Below are positions 8,887-17,678 of a stretch of 64,000 nucleotides of DNA, one piece after another (the first letter of the stretch is position 1; every line of letters starts with the position of its first letter). Under the pieces are notes generated by a model, which had not been told where the DNA came from, did no database searches, and worked only from the letters and a program-made list of their open reading frames with translations. The stretch covers positions 1 to 64,000 of the forward strand of contig JAZAFR010000016.1 in the NCBI GenBank assembly GCA_036121365.1, given 5' to 3'. The stretch is from UBA7916 sp036121365. Lineage in GTDB: Bacteria; Pseudomonadota; Gammaproteobacteria; Comchoanobacterales; Comchoanobacteraceae. The translations under genes were made by a program, and so were the position numbers.

Positions 8887-9966
8887 ATGCCAACAAATAA
8901 GATGCGAACTGAAAGTAGATTTTTAAGATTATTTGAAAATGAAGTATCACTGAGATACCTCTTGCCAGTTGTTTGTTTTTATACTGTGGCATCTTTGTCA
9001 TTATATGCCTCAGCCATTTTATTTTACTCTTGCTTTGCAATTTATATGGCCTATATAATTTTTGATGCCTATGATCTCATTGCAAGTACTCATTACTTTT
9101 GGCTATCTCCACATGGAAACTTTAGGAAAGGATTCGTTGATATATTTCTTTGTCTGCTGCAGTTGGGCTTATCTTTGACCATTGCCTTTTGTTTCTTTAG
9201 TAAAGCGCTGTTTTTATCTGGTGTTTTATCTCCAGAAATCGCACCGCATATACATGCCCTTTATCAGTTTGTTGTTGAGCATATTTTTCGTTCCGGATTT
9301 TTATTGTGCTCAATATTTGTCAGACAATCGTTACAAAACAAACAATTTGCTTATATTTCTTCTTTTTTGATGCAGCCAACGTCAGCCAGTATCATGGCTT
9401 TAGTTTTTAGCGCTATGGCACTTGCCATGAACTTTCCATTTACACTGGGATTTGTTGCTGTGCCATATGTATTCATCTCCACTTTTTACTGTTTGGATAT
9501 TATCAGCAATTTGCTCAGTCTTAAAACATTTAGTAGTGATATAGTAGACAATACTCCTGAGACCACCATAACCAAATCTGCTATTTTTATGTTGCACCTT
9601 TTTTCATTTGCACTGTGGTCATCTATATTTGGTATATCTTTGCAGCTATCATTTATTTCTCTTCCAGCCTTTATCTCTGAAGTGTTGATGCGTCACACGC
9701 CTCAAATTCTGATGATACCAGTTCACAACATTACCCCAAATATGATACTTGCACTTTCTTCTCTTAGTATTATAACTGAGTTTATGAGGGACTTTATCTA
9801 CAGCCACAGCAACTCAAATTATCTTAGCGTACCCGGCGGTGGCGAGAATAATGGAACCCCCTCATATAGTTTATCAAAAAAAACTACACCTGGTTATTAT
9901 CACCAAACACAAAGTAAAGGTGCCGGAATCTACCCAGAAAAACCATCTAGTTGGTTTTGGAATTGA
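8887..9966 (+). CDS. Polytopic membrane protein of unknown function
   Basis: I do not recognise this 359-residue protein. The start is taken at the ATG at 8887 because the longer frame begins with TTG. Several hydrophobic segments are visible (YLLPVVCFYTVASLSLYASA; LGLSLTIAFCFFSKALFLSG; SIMALVFSAMALAMNFPFTL; FALWSSIFGISLQLSFISLP), giving perhaps six to eight membrane passes. The C-terminal 60 residues are polar and rich in Ser, Gly and Pro, probably cytosolic and disordered. It stands alone between degP/Q and other unknowns. Phenylalanine and serine are abundant, typical of AT-rich genomes. Confidence 0.7.
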   Translation: MPTNKMRTESRFLRLFENEVSLRYLLPVVCFYTVASLSLYASAILFYSCFAIYMAYIIFDAYDLIASTHYFWLSPHGNFRKGFVDIFLCLLQLGLSLTIAFCFFSKALFLSGVLSPEIAPHIHALYQFVVEHIFRSGFLLCSIFVRQSLQNKQFAYISSFLMQPTSASIMALVFSAMALAMNFPFTLGFVAVPYVFISTFYCLDIISNLLSLKTFSSDIVDNTPETTITKSAIFMLHLFSFALWSSIFGISLQLSFISLPAFISEVLMRHTPQILMIPVHNITPNMILALSSLSIITEFMRDFIYSHSNSNYLSVPGGGENNGTPSYSLSKKTTPGYYHQTQSKGAGIYPEKPSSWFWN

Positions 9967-10430
9967 TAACTACGATGCTCTGAACACTTTCACCAATTTC
10001 GCCAAATAAAAAAAGCTTCATATTATTGTCCCATGAATTGATCATATGTGTAACATCAACAGTGAATTATGCAATCCGGCAACCATGAGCAGAACCATTG
10101 TTTTCGGTAATTCTGAATAAAATCCTGTCTGTTCACCATACTCTACTTTATCCTCCAATTTCATATACGCTCTGGATTTCATGTCTATAAACTGATTCTG
10201 ATGCAAACATGATCTTGATAACTTATTTCAATATTTCAAGTGTGCTTTTAATGGATGTGCCTTGTCTTGACTGCAATCTATCACATCTTCCTTATCTCTA
10301 CCTACCTAATGCTTTTCCTTTAACTATGTGCGTACTCTTCTACTTTGTTTCGATATTAAGTCTTTATTTTTCCAATCTCCTTGTGATAGACTATAATTAT
10401 TGCTAGTATGTATCAAAAATGGAGATATAT
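9967..10430 (+). other. Intergenic region without a supported gene
   Basis: A 65-codon frame at 10209-10406 is hydrophobic and without a ribosome site and is not accepted as a gene. No structured RNA, repeat or clear promoter was recognised apart from the ribosome site of the next gene. Confidence 0.5.
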
Positions 10431-10955
10431 ATGTATAAAGAAAAATCAATTTTATCGCTTGTTATGCTAGCTTTTGTCACTCTTCTGGCATCTATTTCTT
10501 GTAATGCACGCACCAGCACTGACTCTATGAATATATTGATTATTTCAATTGCGAATACTTCTGGCCATCACTGTGAACTCATTTCGTTAAATGACCATGA
10601 GTGTAAAGTGATTCAAAATGCAATGCCTCAACTCATACCCAACATGTCGGAAAAAAACTTTTGGATTGGTGATCATACCTATGGCTTCTATAGCCGAAAA
10701 AATGAAAACACCCTCAAATATAAATGTGGTCCCGACACCTTTACGATCCACACTGTTCAAGAAGGCCACTGCAACAGCAAGCCCTATGGCGATATTACTG
10801 CCAGCAACCTGCAACAGGTTGAAATTCAATACGATGCCATCGCTGGAAAATGCTCAGAGGAATTACCAGGATATATCATGTGGAGAATTAAACCGAAAAA
10901 ATCTATCCCCACTCCTTATGTTGGTGACACTGATGCAACAGACTTAGTTCAGTAG
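10431..10955 (+). CDS. Secreted small protein of unknown function
   Basis: The start is put at the ATG at 10431, which has GGAG about seven bases upstream; the upstream ATG at 10419 would overlap that site. A signal sequence (SILSLVMLAFVTLLASISC) is followed by polar sequence with several cysteines (HHCELISLNDHECKVI, KCGPDTF, GHCNSKPYG, GKCSEELPG), which suggests disulfide bonds in the periplasm or outside the cell. Roughly 175 residues in all. No family is recognised. Its 3' end overlaps the convergent gene by about 12 bases. Confidence 0.65.
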   Translation: MYKEKSILSLVMLAFVTLLASISCNARTSTDSMNILIISIANTSGHHCELISLNDHECKVIQNAMPQLIPNMSEKNFWIGDHTYGFYSRKNENTLKYKCGPDTFTIHTVQEGHCNSKPYGDITASNLQQVEIQYDAIAGKCSEELPGYIMWRIKPKKSIPTPYVGDTDATDLVQ

Positions 10956-11348
10956 TAGTAATGTCTTAGGATTTTCAGCTTCTTCTGATTCATTTGGTAT
11001 ATTTGGACATGTTTTTTCCTGGCTTAGGGTCATCATGACACTCAGATTATACTTTCTGTTCTCGTCCCTAATGATGCTCATTAATATTTCTTTTAAATGA
11101 CTCTCTCCCTGCTTTATGAATAAATACTGTGTCCATGTTTTTTTCACCGGCATCTTACTTAAGTAATCTATCATTTCTCTCTCTAATACTGTTGCATCAC
11201 TGATTTGGCATACAATACTCGTCAATTTCATGATGTCTTGCTCTCTTTGATTACTTATTTTTTGATTTTCATTCTGCTTATGCGATTGATAATACATAAT
11301 CCCTGCCAATAATCTTTGCCTTAATATTGTATCGTTCATACATGGCAT
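10944..11348 (-). CDS. Small cytosolic protein of unknown function
   Basis: The 134-residue frame has a strong ribosome site (GGAGGAAAAG) directly before its ATG at 11348, the main reason to accept it. The protein is charged and predicted helical, without signal or membrane segment (LRQRLLAGIMYYQSHKQNEN at the start). I do not recognise a domain. It overlaps the tail of the secreted protein on the other strand. Confidence 0.6.
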   Translation of the reverse strand: MPCMNDTILRQRLLAGIMYYQSHKQNENQKISNQREQDIMKLTSIVCQISDATVLEREMIDYLSKMPVKKTWTQYLFIKQGESHLKEILMSIIRDENRKYNLSVMMTLSQEKTCPNIPNESEEAENPKTLLLLN

Positions 11349-11481
11349 CTTTTCCTCCGTTCATTGCACCTCATCATTATATTTTTTTTTCATATTTTAT
11401 CACTACCGTATTCACTTCTTCACCTTGCCTGACCATTTATTTTTTGTCATAATGCAATCAACTTTCCACCATACTCGTATT

Positions 11482-11847
11482 ATGAATAGCAATCACCCTC
11501 ATATAGATTTAGACCATGGAGTTAAAGTCATTGGCGACATGAACAATGCTAAGAAAGTCTTGACTCTTTTTATTGAAAAATTACCAACTTATGAAAGCGA
11601 TATCATAAAATTTCGTAAATCTGAAAACTGGGAACAGCTCAAAGAGACCATGCACTCTCTCAAAGGAGCAACTTGCTATAGCAGTACCCCTGCACTCCAC
11701 CACTGTTTTTCTGAACTGAATTCATTACTTTCAAATATCATTATCGAAAAACCATCAGACTCTGATATTCTTTCAATTGACCACTTGCTTGATGCTGCAT
11801 ATCTCAATATTGCAGGCACCATCACTGCTTTTAATCGATTACAATGA
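11482..11847 (+). CDS. Orphan HPt (histidine phosphotransfer) domain protein
   Basis: HPt proteins shuttle phosphoryl groups between hybrid sensor kinases and response regulators. The diagnostic motif is MHSLKGATCYSSTPALHH, with the phosphorylatable His in HSLKG. The surrounding sequence forms the expected four-helix arrangement: an N-terminal helix with LFIEKLPTYESDIIKF, then the His helix, then LNSLLSN. The most likely start is ATG 11482, giving about 121 residues; ATGs at 11425 and 11452 are alternatives. No kinase or receiver protein lies nearby, so the partner is elsewhere. It converges with the decarboxylase gene with one base between the stops. Confidence 0.75.
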   Translation: MNSNHPHIDLDHGVKVIGDMNNAKKVLTLFIEKLPTYESDIIKFRKSENWEQLKETMHSLKGATCYSSTPALHHCFSELNSLLSNIIIEKPSDSDILSIDHLLDAAYLNIAGTITAFNRLQ

Positions 11848-11848
11848 A

Positions 11849-12805
11849 CTACGCCTGTTCTGTCTCTTTTATTGGATATGTTCCCTCAATTGCCTCTATG
11901 AAACTTAAACTGCTAAGCATATTCTCTTTCATTTCTATCTGATCCTTCCTAAAGAGCAAGTGAACAACATAGCCAATGCCCATAGAGACTATTGGACCGT
12001 CTCCATAAATATCCCACCATTTTTTTACTTGCTTTAAAACTTCTCTGGCTTCAACTGTTTGAAAAGAGAAACTTGGCCTTGATGTCGAAAACAACAGTTG
12101 AAGCTCATTAAAATCATCCCACACACACTCAAATATACCCTTCCAATTCTTTTTCAAAATATGATCGTGAGTCATTACCACTCTTTTTCGAACATTTGCT
12201 TTGTACTCCTGTGCTCGCTCATTTTTTTCCAGTAGCGCCAATACCTGCGCTGTGCTAATGCGCTTTTTATCCTCTGTTACAACTAGAGCCACATGGCTTA
12301 GATGATCATACCCCCCAAACGAAGCTCCTATTATGCTTGTGTTCTCCACAATCGACCAAGGACTATAAAAAGAATGCCTTGATGAATCCTTTCCAATGGC
12401 ACTCAAAGCACTCATTTCTGCTTGATTTAATTTTTGTACACCTTCCTTTCTTGAACAAATTGCTTTTAGTGCACAAGCAGTCAAAGCGCTAAAGCTGGAC
12501 GCTGAACTTGATAAACCGATTCCTTGAGGAAATGAATTGTTTGATTGTACAAAAAAACCACCTTCGTAACCAAGCTGATTTTTTATTGCTTGTAAATGCT
12601 TAAGATATAAGTCAATTGACTGATAAGACAGTCTCTCATTGGAGTTGATTTTCCATGTGTCTTTTGTTCCTTTATGCGTCGTTAAGCTCACTGTCGTGTA
12701 TAATTTCGGCAACGAATAGGCCAAGCAAGATGATCCGAATAAGTGTCCAATTAATGCCACTTTTGTAGGCATTCGTTCTGTATATACTACCGGCTTTTCG
12801 TTCAT
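11849..12805 (-). CDS. Diphosphomevalonate decarboxylase-like GHMP-family enzyme
   Basis: MvaD converts mevalonate diphosphate to isopentenyl diphosphate with ATP in the mevalonate pathway, which Legionella and Coxiella use. The GHMP phosphate-binding loop is FPQGIGLSSSASSFSALTAC near residues 107-126. The decarboxylase-specific block is recognisable as DSSRHSFYSPWSIVE, aligning with the usual SGSACRS-YGGF region and keeping Arg. A later GDGPIVSMG aligns with DAGPN, keeping the Asp. The N-terminal KYWGK motif is not preserved (PTKVALIGHLFGSS instead). It may therefore be a diverged MvaD or a related kinase or decarboxylase. ATG at 12805 preferred over a TTG one codon earlier. Confidence 0.75.
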   Translation of the reverse strand: MNEKPVVYTERMPTKVALIGHLFGSSCLAYSLPKLYTTVSLTTHKGTKDTWKINSNERLSYQSIDLYLKHLQAIKNQLGYEGGFFVQSNNSFPQGIGLSSSASSFSALTACALKAICSRKEGVQKLNQAEMSALSAIGKDSSRHSFYSPWSIVENTSIIGASFGGYDHLSHVALVVTEDKKRISTAQVLALLEKNERAQEYKANVRKRVVMTHDHILKKNWKGIFECVWDDFNELQLLFSTSRPSFSFQTVEAREVLKQVKKWWDIYGDGPIVSMGIGYVVHLLFRKDQIEMKENMLSSLSFIEAIEGTYPIKETEQA

Positions 12806-12989
12806 CAACCTCTATCCTTTACAAATTACTCATATGTTAACTCTATTTCACTGTTAGCACAATATCATTTTTCTTGATTGAGACCTTATGTTTCTAATGC
12901 ATTGATAATACTATTATTCGATCTCTTAATGATCGATAACATTCTGAGATTTCTGTTCATTCTTGCAGGTGATGCAATTTCTACTTTTA

Positions 12990-14051
12990 TTATTTATTGG
13001 GCAGCTTCAATTTAATTCTGTGTCGTGAGACCTCTCTCTCTATCTCATATCCTTTTGCAATGAACATTTCAGTCATCGTCTGGATCTGCCCTGCAGTGAT
13101 GGTTTCTAAGTATATATTTGGCACTTTTCCTATGCGCATTTTTCCCTCTAATGCTTCCTTATCTAACCAACAATTAATCACAGCTAAATGCCTTAATGTA
13201 TCAGATTGACTGATTACTTTTGCCAACTGCTCCGAGCTTTTCTTGCCCAGTGTTTGATTGGACAACACCAATGAAAGCAGATTGGACTGCCTTGTTTGCA
13301 TATGTCCAAATAGCTTGACAATCTCATGCTCAGAAAGCTCAACAATCCCACTACTGAAAACTTGTATTGTTGATGATTCTTGAGCGATGTGCTCAATCAG
13401 CAACCTTCTACTATTGGCACATAAAACACTGTCTCCTAACGACAGTCTTGTTAATTTTTTGCTTTTTACAAACCCTCCCATCCATAGAAAGGCCTTCATT
13501 TCACAAAATGTCCACTGGCTTTCAGCCAACCCCAATCTTGATAAGCCAACATTGGCCTCTTGTAAGATGTTCACGAGATCTTTAACGCGTGATAAATTCA
13601 TCTTCACTTTACCAAGCTCAAGGCTCTGGACCTCTGTCGTACCCCTGATTAGCCAATCAACAAAAAAACGCCATGCCTTGCTGCATACTGATATGTTTGC
13701 CAAGTTGCAGTGCTTGATTGTGATAGCGCTTTTTCCTAACCATGTTAATAGCACTTCTAATAATTTACAATCCACATTTTGATTCATAAAGTTCAGATTG
13801 GCCAATGTCTTGTCCAATTTAAAGATACCGGATTCAATCATTTGACAGATCTTCTTTGGCTCTACGTGCTCATTGAACTCTATAGACTCTATGAGTATGT
13901 TACGTGCACTTTTTATATCGGAATACTTTTCTATATCATCAAGAGTTGGTATGGCACTACTGCGTAAAATACCGGTTTTTTCAACTCCATTTATCCATGC
14001 TTTTATCTTTTTCTCTATTGGTTTTTTTATTTTTATAAGACTTGGCTGCAT
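12990..14051 (-). CDS. Leucine-rich repeat protein (ribonuclease-inhibitor-like)
   Basis: The 353-residue protein begins at an ATG with a perfect AGGAGG ribosome site. Repeating units of about 26-30 residues with L..L.L patterns run through residues 80-320: VQSLELGKVKMNLSRVKDLV, LSRLGLAESQWTFCEMKAFL, LTRLSLGDSVLCANSRRLLI, LLSLVLSNQTLGKKSSEQLA, LRHLAVINCWLDKEALEG. The alternation of strand and helix resembles RNase-inhibitor-type LRRs. There is no signal peptide. LRR proteins of this kind are often translocated effectors in Legionellales, but the role here is inference. Confidence 0.75.
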   Translation of the reverse strand: MQPSLIKIKKPIEKKIKAWINGVEKTGILRSSAIPTLDDIEKYSDIKSARNILIESIEFNEHVEPKKICQMIESGIFKLDKTLANLNFMNQNVDCKLLEVLLTWLGKSAITIKHCNLANISVCSKAWRFFVDWLIRGTTEVQSLELGKVKMNLSRVKDLVNILQEANVGLSRLGLAESQWTFCEMKAFLWMGGFVKSKKLTRLSLGDSVLCANSRRLLIEHIAQESSTIQVFSSGIVELSEHEIVKLFGHMQTRQSNLLSLVLSNQTLGKKSSEQLAKVISQSDTLRHLAVINCWLDKEALEGKMRIGKVPNIYLETITAGQIQTMTEMFIAKGYEIEREVSRHRIKLKLPNK

Positions 14052-14308
14052 GGACCCTCCTAACTCGATTTAAGATTTCTCTAAGTATATCATTTCTTTT
14101 CATAAAATTCAACTCTATAGCGACTTTTACGTATTTTATTCGCATTTTTAGTTCAAATAATCTAAGATCCTTTGGTCTCATTTTAAAACACTTTCACCTT
14201 GGCCAATGATTTCTAATGTTTATTTTCACCGAATCATTCTTGACTTTATATATGTTACTTGGTACTTTCTTGAGTATATTTTAATAAGTTTACGAATGAG
14301 GAGCAAAC

Positions 14309-15196
14309 ATGGCTGAGACACCGGATGGATTTGAGTATTACTTAGGTTCAGCGGACGCATTTTTTGATCGTATCCTAGCTAGAGATCTTGCTAGTTTATC
14401 AAGATTGCACGAACAATTAGGAGTGACGACTTCACCACCACCGACACAGGATGAGTTCTATCAGTATCGACAAGCCAACGAAAATACCTCTTCTCCTTGG
14501 CTCGAACTAGATTATGAACACTCACTTAAACTAGCCAATGAATATGTGGAAAAAATTATCCTAAAACTTTATGAGAATTACATAGATCGATACAATGAAC
14601 GCCAATTAGGCCTTGTACCGGATACCAATGATGAAAAAGGAGGAATTATGAACGAAAATTATAGTACTCAATTGAGTGACATGTTGAATTTTGCCAAACC
14701 AATATCTAGCTTTACCCCCCCATCTAGCTTGATGTTAACGACGGTGGTGGTTTTAGGCGTGACAGCTTATCTGACTGTGAACCGTGTATTATCTTCAAGA
14801 AAAATGACCGTTGCGACCTTAAATTCGACTGGGTGCCGCGAAATAGCAGATAGAATCATGCCACCCCAACAAATTTCGAACCATAAACTGCCAATTTGCT
14901 TCACACATCTTGCTGACAACTGCAGTAGATTTATTGAGTTGGCGGATGGCGAGAATGATTATGTGACATCACTTGTGTTTAAATCGTCAACAATCACTAA
15001 AGCAACCATCAGTATGCTTCTAAAATTTAGCAATCTAAAATCTGTTACTTTCATTGCCTGTCACAATATTAATGCCGATGATTTAACTGTACTGGATAAC
15101 GTTGAGGTCATAACCCAGAATTGCAACCAAATTGATGATGCGACTACCCCTGCAGCCAATAATAAAGCTCAAACACCAGGCTCATCCCAAGGATAA
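14309..15196 (+). CDS. Single-pass membrane protein with LRR-like C-terminus, unknown function
   Basis: The ATG at 14309 has a good ribosome site (GAGGAG). The first 140 residues are polar and helical. One strong membrane segment lies near residues 143-163 (SLMLTTVVVLGVTAYLTVN). The region after it contains VTSLVFKSSTITKATISMLL and LKSVTFIACHNINADDL, two units in the style of leucine-rich repeats like those of the neighbouring minus-strand gene. The tail is disordered. No family recognised. Divergent from the LRR gene; the two may be functionally linked accessory genes. Confidence 0.7.
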   Translation: MAETPDGFEYYLGSADAFFDRILARDLASLSRLHEQLGVTTSPPPTQDEFYQYRQANENTSSPWLELDYEHSLKLANEYVEKIILKLYENYIDRYNERQLGLVPDTNDEKGGIMNENYSTQLSDMLNFAKPISSFTPPSSLMLTTVVVLGVTAYLTVNRVLSSRKMTVATLNSTGCREIADRIMPPQQISNHKLPICFTHLADNCSRFIELADGENDYVTSLVFKSSTITKATISMLLKFSNLKSVTFIACHNINADDLTVLDNVEVITQNCNQIDDATTPAANNKAQTPGSSQG

Positions 15197-15225
15197 AGTA
15201 GATTCGTTGTAAAAACAAAACGTCT

Positions 15226-15314
15226 GCATGGCGCCTGAAGACGCAATACGGCGATCACGACTTGCATATTACGCAAACATAAACGGTCAAGTGTTATCCC
15301 TTAGGCGCCCATGC
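15226..15314. repeat. Imperfect inverted repeat after the LRR-like membrane gene
   Basis: GCATGGCGCCT at 15226-15236 is nearly complementary to AGGCGCCCATGC at 15303-15314, one extra base apart, with about 66 bases between. The arms are much richer in G+C than the surroundings. It could be a structured transcript end or the remnant of a small mobile repeat. No T run follows. Confidence 0.35.
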
Positions 15315-15455
15315 CAATCAATTCTTATCAATATCATTTGTGTTCCAACTTGCGCCAAATACGAATGAATTGACATTGATATTACTCTTGGATTGCGCAG
15401 TGACTTTAAATACTATCTCTGTCTAATAGATCATATTTGACTTGTTTTTCTGATG

Positions 15456-16436
15456 CTATTTGTGATGACTGAAACCATCACTGCCTTCATCTTCATGGTC
15501 AGATAAACGATGATTTTTCATATGTTCTATTTTTTCTTCTAGCTCTTTTTGTGATTTCTCATACGCATGTTTTATGTGCTCTACAATTTCCTCATTCTCG
15601 ACTTCTTCTGCATCAGTTTCTTCCATGCTCTCTTTCTCACACTCCCCCTGTGTTTCTTCTTGAGCCTCCGGCTCAATCATTTCTTCTTCCTGCTCTTGGT
15701 TATTTTCTTCTTGCTCAAAATCTTTCTCTCCCTCATCTTCTAGTTCACTCTCTTCCTCTTCGATTTCCTCTCCCTCATCCTCTTCTTTTTCCTCTTTTTC
15801 TTGTTCTTGCTCACCTTCCTCTTCCTCATTATCTTCTTTTTCACTTTCTTCTTTAGACTTTTTTTCATCACTTTCGTCTTTCTTTTTACTTTCTTTATTC
15901 TTTCCTTCCTCATCAAGATATTCTTTAAGTTTATCTTGTTGAGACTCATGCACTGTCTCATCCTCCTCTGTATCAAAATCTTGCACTATTTTATTTATCA
16001 TACTATTAATTTCACGCTCTAGATCTTTGATATTGGTACTTCTATCTCCACCACCTTTCCGTCCACTTAAGAGATCAGCAGCCAGCTTTATCTCCTCAAC
16101 ATCTTTTATAATGTATTTTTTTCTTTGCTCTTTACTCAGCTGTACATATTTCATCAGTCTTGTTGCCATTTTATTCTTGCTTTTCTCTTTTTCTTCTTCA
16201 CCGGATTCTCCTTTTAAATAAGTCCTTATCTCATCCTGTTCATGCTTGATTTTATTGATCTTTATGATCCTGTCTCTATGGGGTATTTGAAAATTGTACT
16301 GATCATAAAGCTCATTCTCCTGTTCCTGGCTTTCTTTCTCTTCTCTGCTTCTATTGTCTGTTGCTTTATTCTGCCTTGAATCCTGATCAGTTTTACTGAC
16401 TCCTTTGTTCTCTCGATTCTCTTCTCTATCTGCCAC
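15456..16436 (-). CDS. Very acidic, low-complexity protein downstream of murG
   Basis: A GTG at 16436 is preceded by GGAGG at seven bases, so the 326-residue frame is credible. The first 150 residues are polar and charged with helical character (QIPHRDRIIKINKIKHEQDE; LMKYVQLSKEQRKKYIIKDV). Residues 150-300 are almost pure Glu/Lys/Asp, with long Glu-rich runs, and should be disordered or coiled coil. No domain is recognised and there is no signal or membrane segment. It is the next minus-strand gene after murG, where dcw clusters usually continue with murC. Function unknown. Confidence 0.65.
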   Translation of the reverse strand: MADREENRENKGVSKTDQDSRQNKATDNRSREEKESQEQENELYDQYNFQIPHRDRIIKINKIKHEQDEIRTYLKGESGEEEKEKSKNKMATRLMKYVQLSKEQRKKYIIKDVEEIKLAADLLSGRKGGGDRSTNIKDLEREINSMINKIVQDFDTEEDETVHESQQDKLKEYLDEEGKNKESKKKDESDEKKSKEESEKEDNEEEEGEQEQEKEEKEEDEGEEIEEEESELEDEGEKDFEQEENNQEQEEEMIEPEAQEETQGECEKESMEETDAEEVENEEIVEHIKHAYEKSQKELEEKIEHMKNHRLSDHEDEGSDGFSHHK

Positions 16437-16531
16437 TGCACTGCCTCCATCACATCTTCATTTCATTGTAAACGTGTCCGACTTTCTTCAATTTAACTCA
16501 ACACACGATGCTGTTTTTTATTCGCCTCTCT

Positions 16532-17656
16532 CTACTCATGATTATTTTCACATGCCTGAATGATCTTTTCAGCAACGTTTTCTCTTTTCATCTTGATACA
16601 TGCATGTTTCATTTTTTTTAACGTCCCTTCTCCTGTCATTAATATATCAATCATTTTCTCCAGCTTCCCTTCTCTAAATAAATCTTCTTGCTGCAAGATC
16701 CAGCATGCTCCTTTTCTCTCATGATGTAATGCATTAAAAAATTGATGATTGTCTGCCGAACCAGGCAAAGGGACTAGAATGGCTGGCAACTCAAACTGCA
16801 TTAACTCAGATAATGTTAATGCCCCTGATCTTGCTATTACCAGATCAACTTCACTATAAATACCTGCCATATCATCAAAATATTTCTCTACTCTTGCCTC
16901 TATCCCTGATTCTTTATATGCTTTGATTATTTTTTCTATTTGTGCTGTGCCCCCTGTCTGATGAATTACCCTAATCTTTTGACTGCTTTTTATCTCTTTC
17001 ATGATTCTTGGCACATTTTCATTCAAAGTTTTTGCTCCTTGACTTCCACCCATCACCAATACTGTTAATTTTTGCCCTTCTTTTTTGAGACGCCTTTTTT
17101 TATTACTTCTCTTGATCAATTCTTTTCTCAATGGGTTACCAGTCTCTATGATTTTTTTAGTTGATTTCTTCCTGAAGACATTGGGATATGCAGTAAAAAT
17201 TGTTGTGGCCATTACTGATAGCACTTTATTGGCCAAGCCACATCTGGAATTTTGTTCACACATGTGTATCGGAATTTTTAAAATAGCAGCGGCAATTGCA
17301 CTGGTTACTGATACATAGCCCCCCATTGTGATTAAAAACTTTGGTTTATTGTTTAACATTTTAATCAGCGCACTGACTACGCCATAAGCGACGTCAATTG
17401 GCAGTACTATTTTTCGTATTAAACTTGCACCACGAAATGGCTTTGCAGTAACATGCTCGTATTTTAACGGGTATTGATTCAATATTGATTTTTCAAGCTT
17501 AGACCCAGACCCCATCCAGACGACATTATAGCCTCTTTCTTTCAATTCTGTAGCCAACGCAACCCCTGGATAGATATGTCCACCTGTGCCTCCACCAGCA
17601 ATCATCACTGTTTTTTTTCTTTGAACTTTAGACTGTCTGCTCTTGTTTGAGCTCAT
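16532..17656 (-). CDS. murG: UDP-GlcNAc lipid I transferase MurG
   Basis: MurG adds GlcNAc to lipid I to give lipid II on the inner face of the membrane. The glycine-rich motif VMIAGGGTGGHIYPGVALA starts the Rossmann domain, and VMGGSQGAKTLNE and RSGALTLSELMQFELPAILV are the standard acceptor and UDP-sugar motifs. The ATG at 17656 has an AGAGGAG site upstream and lies 22 bases after the ftsW stop; the longer frame to 17728 would overlap ftsW and adds no conserved sequence. Length from 17656 is 374, near the usual 355. Last conserved gene of this truncated dcw cluster. Confidence 0.93.
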   Translation of the reverse strand: MSSNKSRQSKVQRKKTVMIAGGGTGGHIYPGVALATELKERGYNVVWMGSGSKLEKSILNQYPLKYEHVTAKPFRGASLIRKIVLPIDVAYGVVSALIKMLNNKPKFLITMGGYVSVTSAIAAAILKIPIHMCEQNSRCGLANKVLSVMATTIFTAYPNVFRKKSTKKIIETGNPLRKELIKRSNKKRRLKKEGQKLTVLVMGGSQGAKTLNENVPRIMKEIKSSQKIRVIHQTGGTAQIEKIIKAYKESGIEARVEKYFDDMAGIYSEVDLVIARSGALTLSELMQFELPAILVPLPGSADNHQFFNALHHERKGACWILQQEDLFREGKLEKMIDILMTGEGTLKKMKHACIKMKRENVAEKIIQACENNHE

Positions 17657-17678
17657 TTTCTCTCCTCTTTTTTCAGGA

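Noticed and set aside
10209..10406. 65-codon hydrophobic frame
   Set aside because: No ribosome site, biased composition expected of AT-rich non-coding DNA, no resemblance to a known small protein.
15740..16022. Frames on both strands across the acidic gene
   Set aside because: The extreme GA-rich codon run opens several alternative frames, giving poly-Lys or poly-Leu/Phe products without ribosome sites.
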